Positions 1 to 5,717 of a stretch of DNA of 7,109 nt are shown here, one piece after another; within the stretch, counting starts at the first letter, position 1; each line of letters opens with the position of its first letter. Under the pieces are notes generated by a model that searched no databases, was not told the origin of the DNA, and worked only from the letters and a program-made list of their open reading frames with translations. The translations under genes and the position numbers were made by a program. Source of the DNA: Thermoproteota archaeon (lineage in GTDB: Archaea; Thermoproteota; Thermoprotei; Thermoproteales; Thermocladiaceae); contig JAADDN010000157.1 in assembly GCA_013153895.1 (NCBI GenBank), positions 1 through 7,109 of the forward strand. Reading direction: 5' to 3'.

Positions 1-219
1 AAAATATATTTTAAGTTTGTTATAGACAGGTACGAGGATATATATGAGGTTGAGGATATAGTGAACAACTTTAACATACCTAGAGAGAACGTTTTTCTAA
101 TGCCTCAGTGCAGATCTACTAGTGAGTTTTTGGAAAAGCTTAAGCTTGTTCAGAAACTTGCGTCAGAGTATGATTATGGTATTAGTCTGAGACTTCAATA
201 TATTCTAAGCATTAGGTGA
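1..219 (+). CDS. queE: 7-carboxy-7-deazaguanine synthase QueE, C-terminal fragment
   Basis: This is the last 72 codons of a gene entering from the left edge and ending in TGA at 217-219. QueE is a radical SAM enzyme that converts 6-carboxytetrahydropterin to 7-carboxy-7-deazaguanine, the step before QueC. The radical SAM cysteine motif would lie upstream, outside the window. What is visible fits the C-terminal part of the QueE barrel: a KFVID strand, then an acidic helix (residues 11-25 of the fragment), then a strand with NVFLMPQ (30-36), a helix, and the tail GISLRLQYIL (60-69), which resembles the family ending that usually contains RLHI. The end is short and lacks the usual tryptophan/glycine-rich last residues. 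The neighbouring convergent queC supports the call. Without the iron-sulfur motif, another radical SAM protein cannot be fully excluded. Confidence 0.7.
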   Translation, partial: KIYFKFVIDRYEDIYEVEDIVNNFNIPRENVFLMPQCRSTSEFLEKLKLVQKLASEYDYGISLRLQYILSIR

Positions 220-961
220 CCTTCACAATATTTTTCAACCATTCTCTATACCATTCAGGTAGTTTCTCGTACTTGTCTGTTAATGGATCTGGTTTTCCAG
301 CCTCCATGAAGGCTCTTAGTCTCAACGTACATGAGAGACATTCACCACATGGTTTCTCTAGTCCTCTATAGCAGCTCCATGTGTATTCATATGGTACTCC
401 TAGTCTTATACCTTCTCTAACTATATCTATCTTTGTCTTATCTGCAAATGGTGCCCATATCTTGATCTTAGCTCTCCCTTCTGTTACTGCTGCACTTCCT
501 AGATTTATTGCTTCTTCAACAGCTTTGAGGAACTCTATTCTAGTGTCAGGATATCCTGTCTCTGGATCGTACCTGTGTACTGCTATTGCAATTATACCTT
601 CACTATACTTCTTCTCTAATAGTAATGTTTCTAACCATGCTGCTGTAAGACTGAGGAATACTAGATTTCTCTGTGGAACATAGTCTAGACTTACCTTAGT
701 AAGGTCAGATATTGTTACTCCTCCTTCAACTAATCGTGATGCATGAAAGACCCAGGATATGTATCTCATATCGACGATTCTATGTTCTATAACTTTAGCA
801 AGTTCTGCAAGTTTTCTAGCACATTCAACTTCTCTAGAATGTCTCTGACCATATATGAATGTTATAGCGTAGAGATCTGCTTCAAGCTCCTTCTTAGCTT
901 TCCATAGTAGTGTACTGGAGTCTAATCCTCCGCTAAGCATTACTATACAACATCTAGACAT
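212..961 (-). CDS. queC: 7-cyano-7-deazaguanine (preQ0) synthase QueC
   Basis: This 249-residue enzyme uses ATP and ammonia to turn 7-carboxy-7-deazaguanine into preQ0. In archaea preQ0 is inserted at position 15 of tRNA and converted to archaeosine. The PP-loop ATP-binding motif SGGLDSST is at residues 10-17, followed by the FIYGQRH segment (35-41). The VPQRN motif is at 95-99, and four zinc-ligand cysteines with the family spacing C-x7-C-x2-C-x2-C are at C197, C205, C208 and C211. Length is normal for the family. The ATG at 961 places the first beta strand directly before the PP-loop, and a TATA-like box lies 24 nt upstream, so a leaderless message is likely. The stop overlaps the end of the convergent queE by 8 bp. 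A 50-bp gap separates it from the upstream EndA-like gene on the same strand, so it may be transcribed alone or as the tail of that operon. Confidence 0.96.
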   Translation of the reverse strand: MSRCCIVMLSGGLDSSTLLWKAKKELEADLYAITFIYGQRHSREVECARKLAELAKVIEHRIVDMRYISWVFHASRLVEGGVTISDLTKVSLDYVPQRNLVFLSLTAAWLETLLLEKKYSEGIIAIAVHRYDPETGYPDTRIEFLKAVEEAINLGSAAVTEGRAKIKIWAPFADKTKIDIVREGIRLGVPYEYTWSCYRGLEKPCGECLSCTLRLRAFMEAGKPDPLTDKYEKLPEWYREWLKNIVKVT

Positions 962-985
962 TGAGCTTGATACTTGTTAGAGACC

Positions 986-994
986 TATTAAAAG
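986..994 (-). promoter_or_regulatory. TATA box for queC
   Basis: On the minus strand the 50-bp gap before queC contains CTTTTAATA. It ends 24 nt before the ATG at 961. With an archaeal start site about 22-27 nt downstream of the box, transcription would begin at or next to the start codon. No Shine-Dalgarno sequence is visible before the ATG, which agrees with a leaderless transcript. This is inferred from sequence only. Confidence 0.55.
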
Positions 995-1011
995 TATTGT
1001 CTACAAACTTG

Positions 1012-1548
1012 TCATAGAGCTCTTAGATCTTTTAGACTAAAAGCCTTGTAGTATGTTACTACTCCATCATTACTTAGCAAGGCTAGGACAAGCTGTAGAC
1101 CCATAGATTCACAGTACTTCAATATTGATGATAAGTCTAACGCCCTTATACCTAGTCCCTCAGTAACGATCTTTATAGCATATCTTGGCTGAGTCTTGCT
1201 TGGTCTCTTACCTTTCTCCCATACTAGTAGATCTATAGGTGAGTTATCTGGAGTTATCTTAACATTATACCCTCTCTTCCTTAGATCAACATAGACTATC
1301 AGTTTCAGGATATCGTTAACATCTTTCAGTACATCACTTATCGATATTTCTGAACCTTTATCAAGTATTTTGAATCTTGTTGTTAAGTATGCTAGCTCTA
1401 TTGGACTAACCTTGAGTCTAGTATCGCTCACCTTATCTCCAATACCTTGATCATGTAGTGTCAATATGCTTTCTCTATCTCCCTCAACTATGTAGTATGT
1501 ATCTCCTTTCTCAACTATTCTAAGCTCCTTCTTAGGTCTACTGCTCAT
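1012..1548 (-). CDS. tRNA-splicing endonuclease-like protein, probable non-catalytic (beta/structural) subunit
   Basis: The 178-residue protein has the layout of the EndA fold. An N-terminal domain includes the helix-strand segment LSPIELAYL-like 'VSPIELAYL' (residues 47-55). A C-terminal nuclease-like domain begins with VYVDLRKRGYNVK (85-97) and ends with a VLALLSNDGVVTYY strand pair (154-167). EndA enzymes cut the bulge-helix-bulge at tRNA introns with a Tyr/His/Lys triad. Aligned by eye with classical archaeal EndA, the Tyr position is W110, the His position is Q120 and the Lys region (about 150-152) holds Gly-Leu-Gln, so all three catalytic residues are missing. Crenarchaeal endonucleases are known to be heterotetramers with an inactive structural subunit, and this protein fits that role. 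The catalytic partner is not in the window. The start ATG overlaps the aspS stop by 4 bp, so translation is probably coupled. Confidence 0.75.
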   Translation of the reverse strand: MSSRPKKELRIVEKGDTYYIVEGDRESILTLHDQGIGDKVSDTRLKVSPIELAYLTTRFKILDKGSEISISDVLKDVNDILKLIVYVDLRKRGYNVKITPDNSPIDLLVWEKGKRPSKTQPRYAIKIVTEGLGIRALDLSSILKYCESMGLQLVLALLSNDGVVTYYKAFSLKDLRAL

Positions 1549-2846
1549 GGTATTAACCTGAACCTATCTCTTGGATAGAGTACTACCTCTCTGATGTTCT
1601 CTTTGTTCAACATGACCATCAGGAGCCTATATAGTCCAAGTCCAAAGCCAGCGTGAGGTGGCATTCCCCAATCATAGACCTCTAGATGGTATCTGAAGGC
1701 TTCAGGATCTAGTCCTCTATCTCTGATTGCTTTCTCAAGCATCTCACGTGTATGTATTCTAGTGCTTCCTGAAGCTATTTCAAGCCCCTTGATGACTAGG
1801 TCAAAGGACTCGCTCTTCTTAGGATCATCTTCTTTAGGCATCGTGTAGAATGGTCTTATCTCTGTTGGCCAATCAATTATGTAGAATGGTTCACATATTT
1901 CTTCATAGAGCACCTCTAGTCCTGCATGTGGTATATCTTCACCATACTTGACCTCTATACCTCTCTTATTTAGGAGGTCTATAGCCTCATCATATGTTAT
2001 CTTCTTGAACGGTCTCTTAAGCTTAGGTAACTCAACTTTAAGAAGTTTAAGCTCCTCCTCATGTAGTTTAGATACCGTCTCATATACGTTGCAGATGAGT
2101 TCATCAATTATGTTCATTATGTCATTATAGTCCATGAATGCTGCTTCAGCATCAACAGAGATGAACTCATTCAAGTGATAGTTAGTGTTATGTTTCTCTG
2201 CTCTAAATGCTGGACCAATCTCGAATACTCTCTCTAATGATGCTGTAAGCTGCTCCTTGTATAACTGTGGACTCTGTGCTAGGTAAGCCTTCTTCTCAAA
2301 GTACTGTACTTCAAATAAGTCTGCTCCTCCTTCAGTACAGGTTGCTATTATCTTAGGAGTGAACACTTCTATGAACCTATGTTTATAAAATGTTTCTCTC
2401 ATAGCTCTCACGACCGTGCTAGATATCTTGAATATTGCTAGATTCTCTGGTCGTTTCAGATCTGCTGCTCTATATCTCAATCTTGTACCTAACTCTGACT
2501 CTACGTTCCCCCATATATCTAGTGGCATCATCTTGACCTCATTCAAGAGATGTATCTCTTTTGCAAGTACTTCTACACCTGCTTTAGCTATCTTACTCGC
2601 TTTTACAACTCCACGCACAGCTATGACATCCTCCTTCTTCAACTTCTTTACAAGTTCTAGAGCATCATCACTCGCGAAACCCTTCTTAACCGTGATCTGT
2701 ACAAATCCCTCTCTGTCACGTAGAACTATGAACTTTATCTTACCTATATCACGTATCTCCCATACCCATCCACAGAGAGTTACCTCTTGACCATCTAGCT
2801 CAGGCTTAATATCACATGTCCAGTGCGTCTTTCTGGGAAATTTCAC
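1545..2846 (-). CDS. aspS: aspartyl-tRNA synthetase, archaeal type
   Basis: This 433-residue cytosolic class II synthetase attaches aspartate to tRNA-Asp. Residues 1-105 form the OB-fold anticodon-binding domain (GWVWEIRD at 26-33). The catalytic core follows: motif 1 around 155-172 (FIEVFTPKI), the TEGGADLF segment at 171-178, the QSPQLYKE loop at 191-198, motif 2 at 214-228 (FRAEKHNT, then HLNEF), and motif 3 at 400-408 (GFGLGLYRL) with the ending YPRDRFRLIP. In the anticodon domain W29 and K88 align with W26 and K85 of Thermococcus AspRS, residues linked to discrimination against tRNA-Asn. The enzyme is therefore predicted to be discriminating. The start codon is GTG at 2846. It sits 22 nt after a TATA box and has no in-frame upstream alternative that fits better. 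The gene follows the KH-protein gene after 53 bp and overlaps the EndA-like gene by 4 bp. Confidence 0.97.
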   Translation of the reverse strand: MKFPRKTHWTCDIKPELDGQEVTLCGWVWEIRDIGKIKFIVLRDREGFVQITVKKGFASDDALELVKKLKKEDVIAVRGVVKASKIAKAGVEVLAKEIHLLNEVKMMPLDIWGNVESELGTRLRYRAADLKRPENLAIFKISSTVVRAMRETFYKHRFIEVFTPKIIATCTEGGADLFEVQYFEKKAYLAQSPQLYKEQLTASLERVFEIGPAFRAEKHNTNYHLNEFISVDAEAAFMDYNDIMNIIDELICNVYETVSKLHEEELKLLKVELPKLKRPFKKITYDEAIDLLNKRGIEVKYGEDIPHAGLEVLYEEICEPFYIIDWPTEIRPFYTMPKEDDPKKSESFDLVIKGLEIASGSTRIHTREMLEKAIRDRGLDPEAFRYHLEVYDWGMPPHAGFGLGLYRLLMVMLNKENIREVVLYPRDRFRLIP

Positions 2847-2868
2847 GAGAATGAAGACAGAGAAGGGG

Positions 2869-2876
2869 TTTATAAG
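2869..2876 (-). promoter_or_regulatory. TATA box for aspS and the EndA-like gene
   Basis: The minus strand of the gap between the KH-protein stop and the aspS start reads CTTATAAA here. It ends 22 nt before the GTG start. The same spacing is seen before queC and the methyltransferase, so a leaderless aspS message is expected. The EndA-like gene, which overlaps aspS by 4 bp, would share this transcript. Confidence 0.6.
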
Positions 2877-2899
2877 ACATGACTCCTCTCACACCTCGT

Positions 2900-3412
2900 T
2901 CAATAGCGTGCAACTTCTACTCTTACGTTAGTTCCAGTAATCATGCTAAGTATCTTAGCAAACTCATTAGGCTTAAGAGGAAGTTTCCTAGCCTCCCACT
3001 TCGGAATCTTCACGACAGCCTCGCTCGTACCATCAGGAAGCCAGGATATTGCTACCGTGAGGATCCTGGCAGGATGAGCTAACTGTGAAGCTAGCTCACT
3101 AATGTTGCTAGACTTCTCCACAAGTCTGACACGTTTACCAAGCTGCTGTTCTAGTGCTAGCTCCATATCTCTTATTGTTGATCTAGGTATCGACTTTATA
3201 CCTCTAAGAACAACGACTATAGTATCACCAGCATCATAAGCTTTAACATACTCAACATTCTTCAACTGTTCTTCAAAACGCTGCTTTATGTTCAGGAGAG
3301 CATTTATAACATCAACATCCGTCATATCATACTGCTGGCTATCTAGCAGCTGCTGACATCTTGCACAGAACACTCTCGTCTTCACACAGAACGTGCAAAA
3401 CGGTATTTTCAT
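2900..3412 (-). CDS. zinc-finger and KH-domain RNA-binding protein, archaeal NusA-like family
   Basis: The 170-residue protein starts with a four-cysteine cluster, C6-x2-C9-x6-C16-x2-C19, which looks like a small zinc-binding finger. A helical linker follows (about 30-52) and then a KH-like region (about 53-100: VEYVKAYDAGDTIVVVLRG, then a helix, then GKRVRLVE). The last part (116-170) looks like a second alpha/beta module. This order matches a family of archaeal proteins often annotated as NusA-like or KH-domain proteins, whose exact role is unsettled; they are thought to bind RNA. At the turn where KH domains normally carry GXXG this protein has IPRST (75-79) with no glycine, so RNA contact may be weak or different. 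It is the one gene here with a clear Shine-Dalgarno site. It is first in the minus-strand series KH gene, aspS, EndA-like, queC. Confidence 0.7.
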   Translation of the reverse strand: MKIPFCTFCVKTRVFCARCQQLLDSQQYDMTDVDVINALLNIKQRFEEQLKNVEYVKAYDAGDTIVVVLRGIKSIPRSTIRDMELALEQQLGKRVRLVEKSSNISELASQLAHPARILTVAISWLPDGTSEAVVKIPKWEARKLPLKPNEFAKILSMITGTNVRVEVARY

Positions 3413-3417
3413 GTCAT

Positions 3418-3423
3418 CACCTC
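3418..3423 (-). promoter_or_regulatory. Shine-Dalgarno site of the KH-protein gene
   Basis: The minus strand reads GAGGTG here, 5 nt before the ATG at 3412, a standard spacing for pairing with the 3' end of 16S rRNA. It confirms the ATG at 3412 as the start. With the TATA box 39 nt upstream, a short leader of about 12-16 nt is expected, unlike the other promoters in the window. Confidence 0.75.
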
Positions 3424-3451
3424 AAGACTCAAAACATGTTGAGCCAATCTC

Positions 3452-3459
3452 TTTATAAA
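3452..3459 (-). promoter_or_regulatory. TATA box for the KH-protein gene
   Basis: The sequence is TTTATAAA, which reads the same on both strands. On the minus strand it lies 39 nt from the ATG at 3412, leaving room for a short leader with the Shine-Dalgarno site. It is assigned to the minus-strand gene because the plus-strand gene has its own box closer to its start. Use in both directions cannot be excluded. Confidence 0.6.
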
Positions 3460-3482
3460 TGTTACTATACTTTCGAAAACTC

Positions 3483-3490
3483 CTTAAAAA
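3483..3490 (+). promoter_or_regulatory. TATA box for the methyltransferase operon
   Basis: CTTAAAAA is preceded by the purine-rich CGAAAAC, a fair match to an archaeal BRE-TATA pair. It ends 24 nt before the GTG at 3515, so the start site would be at or near that codon. This supports choosing GTG at 3515 over the in-frame ATG at 3581. Confidence 0.5.
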
Positions 3491-3514
3491 GTAGTAACGT
3501 GAAGAAGAACGTAA

Positions 3515-4375
3515 GTGGAGAACCTCTGTAACTATCTATGGAGACTATCAGGAGCATTATATAGGACCTGTGAGACCTGTATGACGGGTAGATATATCAC
3601 TAGTGAGGAGTTTTGGAACAATTTTGCTGAAGAATTCATAAGAAGAGTTATGAGAGATAGAGATATATGGAAGTTCACCGAGTGGCAGCTATCTAGAATA
3701 TTTGTGAAGAAGGGTGACACAGTTCTAGATCTAGGATGTGGATTCGGTAGATTAACAATACCTCTAGCAGAGAGAGGATGTATAGTATATGCAGTTGATC
3801 AATGTAAGAAGCTTCTGAGATATCTAGAGCAGGAGGTCGAGAATAGGAAACTGAATGATAGGGTAATCATAATCGAGGGAAGATGGGAGAAGCTTGAACC
3901 TGGAAAAGACATACCTAGAAAGGTCAAGACGACAATAGCATCTCATAGCATAGAAGTTGAAGATCTTGTACAAGCTCTCAGACTAATCATAGATGTTACT
4001 GAGAGGAATGCTCACATATTTGATGATTATATGAGAACAATGACGATAGAGTATGAAGATATTGTGAGAACAATATTTAGAGATGTTGTAGGTCTCTATC
4101 CATCAACTATAGCAGTAATATACTTCACGTTAGTACATCTAGGAGTGTACCCGAACGTTGAGACGTATATTAGAAGATATAGAGTGAAGGTCAAGAGCAT
4201 AGATGAAGTAATTGAAAGAAGGTTAGGAAAGTTTCTACCAGCTCATATAGAAGAGGTTAGAAAGATAATTATAGAGAGATTAGAGAAGTGCATTATTGAG
4301 AAAGATCAGGATGGTATAGTTCTACTATTAAACAGACCCATAGGTCACGTATGGTGGTTCAGTAAGCAAGTATGA
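3515..4375 (+). CDS. class I SAM-dependent methyltransferase, substrate unknown
   Basis: The 286-residue protein carries a clear Rossmann-type SAM-binding motif, VLDLGCGFGRLTIPLAERG, at residues 70-88. The acidic end of the next strand follows (YAVD, 92-95), and EGRWEKL (121-127) stands at the usual SAM-adenine strand. The strand that normally precedes the substrate site reads TTIASHSIEVEDL (139-151), a pattern seen in archaeal methyltransferases of unassigned function. The C-terminal third (about 165-286) is a family-specific helical region with a LGVYPNVE segment (209-216) and a tryptophan-rich end (WW at 280-281). It is probably cytosolic; no signal peptide or membrane helix is seen. The start is GTG at 3515, with an in-frame stop just upstream. 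The first 22 residues include C5, C19 and C22 and would be lost if ATG at 3581 were used. The downstream gene overlaps by 4 bp, so both are likely made together. The substrate cannot be deduced. Confidence 0.85.
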   Translation: MENLCNYLWRLSGALYRTCETCMTGRYITSEEFWNNFAEEFIRRVMRDRDIWKFTEWQLSRIFVKKGDTVLDLGCGFGRLTIPLAERGCIVYAVDQCKKLLRYLEQEVENRKLNDRVIIIEGRWEKLEPGKDIPRKVKTTIASHSIEVEDLVQALRLIIDVTERNAHIFDDYMRTMTIEYEDIVRTIFRDVVGLYPSTIAVIYFTLVHLGVYPNVETYIRRYRVKVKSIDEVIERRLGKFLPAHIEEVRKIIIERLEKCIIEKDQDGIVLLLNRPIGHVWWFSKQV

Positions 4376-4953
4376 GACTAATCGTAGTTCACGTAGATGA
4401 GGAGGAGACACGTAGGGGGATCATAGTTAGAATATTTACAATACCTTACAAAAGTGTTCATGAGATGACTTATCTTGATATGCTTACTTTAGGAAACTTA
4501 AAATTATTGAAAAGTTATGATTTCTGGATAAATGCCGATGAGCTTCCAGATAGGATTTCAGGTATAGATATTCTCAGATCTGAAGATCTTCTGTACAAGA
4601 TAGTTGAAGTATGTTCAGCTGGAGGTAGAATAATGAGCATGAGGATAGTTGGAGAATATGATAAGGCTAAGCTTGAGGAGTTTGCATCAAGACCTGTTGG
4701 AATTAGAGTAATAGGTGATAGAGCTAGTATAGCTTTCTCAGATACTCTCTACGTTTCAGTTCCCTGTAAGGATTTTGATATTGATATAAAATTATTTAAG
4801 GGTCAGGTTGAGAAGGTTTTAATAGGATCTTCAGTGAAAAATTATTTTAGGTCTCTAGAAATTCTTAAAGAGGTAAGTGAGAAAGGTGAGCTTACTAGAA
4901 GGAAAGTTGTTCTTCTAGCAGATTTTGTACGTGAGCTTCCTATCTCTGTATAA
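4372..4953 (+). CDS. hypothetical protein, translationally coupled to the methyltransferase
   Basis: I do not recognise this 193-residue protein. Its ATG overlaps the methyltransferase TGA as ATGA, which points to coupled translation and a shared role. The sequence looks soluble and alpha/beta. A first strand (MRLIVVHVD) leads into a basic and acidic stretch, a helix-strand unit is visible around residues 60-95 (RSEDLLYKIVEVCSAGGRIM), strands follow around 109-135, and the C-terminal helix is rich in charged residues (152-188). Cysteines are only C81 and C132, so there is no obvious metal cluster, and no P-loop, SAM or zinc motif is visible. Codons are somewhat richer in T-ending forms than in the methyltransferase. 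The last 14 bp overlap the end of the convergent FAD synthetase gene. It could be a partner or substrate-presenting subunit of the methyltransferase, but that is only inferred from the gene order. Confidence 0.8.
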   Translation: MRLIVVHVDEEETRRGIIVRIFTIPYKSVHEMTYLDMLTLGNLKLLKSYDFWINADELPDRISGIDILRSEDLLYKIVEVCSAGGRIMSMRIVGEYDKAKLEEFASRPVGIRVIGDRASIAFSDTLYVSVPCKDFDIDIKLFKGQVEKVLIGSSVKNYFRSLEILKEVSEKGELTRRKVVLLADFVRELPISV

Positions 4954-5665
4954 CATATTTCTCAACTATCTTCTTTATAATCATGCTCGTGCTATAGGTA
5001 CTCTTATCTAGACCTTCTCTCATTCTCATCACGGTTACATCACCTAGACCTCTCTTCTCAAGCTCTTTCTTTAACCAGTTCTCATCTATAGGCTGATCAG
5101 GTCCTAGAAGAATTATGTTAGGTCTCTCTTCTTCGACTACTCTGAGCATATCATCTTCGTACCCTAGTCTAGCCTTATGTACATAGTAGAGACTACTTAC
5201 GACTTCTAGTCTACTCTTCTCGTCAACTATTGGTTCTCTCTTCTTTATCTTCATCACTGTTGAGTCTCGTGAAACAATTGTGATCACTCTACCAAGCTTC
5301 CAAGCTTGTTTAAGATAGTATATATGACCTGGATGAACTATCTCGAATGTTCCTGCGGTCAAGACCTTTGTTCTTGCTCTCTGAACTAGGTCGCTAGGTC
5401 TCTTCCACTCGAATGATAGTATGTTTAAGAATCTTAATGCGTCTAATAGTCCTTCTGCGTACGTTATTGTTGATAGAGCTGTAAAGTAGTCTTTCTTCGA
5501 GAGATAGTATTTTGCATCTTTAACATATGCTTCTGCTATGTTTATTATCTCTCTAACTCGAGGATCCGTGTCTAAGCTTAATTTCAATTTCTCTAGAACT
5601 TGTTCAACATTCATTATGTATAGACATATCCTTGACTCTAGATCTAGCTCTTCTATGTTAATCAC
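4940..5665 (-). CDS. ribL: DUF357 domain fused to archaeal FAD synthetase (RibL-type nucleotidyltransferase)
   Basis: This 241-residue protein has two parts. Residues about 15-85 match DUF357, an archaeal helical domain, recognisable from AEAYVKDAKYYL (45-56) and the segment ALSTITYAEGLLDALR (63-78). Residues about 98-241 form a cytidylyltransferase-like fold with VLTAGTFEIVHPGH (101-114), where HPGH (111-114) is the HxGH nucleotide-binding signature. SRDSTVMKIKKREPIV (132-147) follows, and YSTSMIIKKI (224-233) stands at the ISSTxxR-like C-terminal motif. The second half resembles RibL of Methanocaldococcus, which makes FAD from FMN and a nucleoside triphosphate. The start is GTG at 5665, with a TATA-like box 20 nt upstream; an ATG at residue 18 would trim the DUF357 domain. 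It ends convergently, overlapping the hypothetical gene by 14 bp. Another nucleotidyltransferase of the same fold, with a different substrate, is possible. Confidence 0.85.
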   Translation of the reverse strand: MINIEELDLESRICLYIMNVEQVLEKLKLSLDTDPRVREIINIAEAYVKDAKYYLSKKDYFTALSTITYAEGLLDALRFLNILSFEWKRPSDLVQRARTKVLTAGTFEIVHPGHIYYLKQAWKLGRVITIVSRDSTVMKIKKREPIVDEKSRLEVVSSLYYVHKARLGYEDDMLRVVEEERPNIILLGPDQPIDENWLKKELEKRGLGDVTVMRMREGLDKSTYSTSMIIKKIVEKYVIQR

Positions 5666-5685
5666 GATCTTTCAGTAATGATGTA

Positions 5686-5693
5686 TACTTAAG
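5686..5693 (-). promoter_or_regulatory. TATA-like box for the DUF357-FAD synthetase gene
   Basis: The minus strand reads CTTAAGTA, preceded by the purine-rich AAAG. It ends 20 nt before the GTG start at 5665. The spacing suits a start site at or next to the start codon, and no Shine-Dalgarno sequence is evident. Confidence 0.45.
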
Positions 5694-5717
5694 CTTTAAT
5701 TCCTTCTCTCTCCTTGA

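Noticed and set aside
381..683. 100-codon open frame on the plus strand
   Set aside because: It is antisense to queC, which has full PP-loop and zinc motifs, and has no promoter or ribosome site.
2416..2790. 124-codon open frame on the plus strand
   Set aside because: It is antisense to the aspS region coding the anticodon-binding domain and start of the core. The translation is low in complexity and resembles nothing known.
2879..3082. 67-codon open frame on the plus strand
   Set aside because: Nearly all of it is antisense to the KH-protein gene. The other-strand gene has a good ribosome site, TATA box and cysteine motif.
3413..3420. GTGATGA on the minus strand as a possible C box of a C/D-box guide RNA
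   Set aside because: No D box (CTGA) is found at a fitting distance, and the bases form the ribosome site and spacer of the KH gene.
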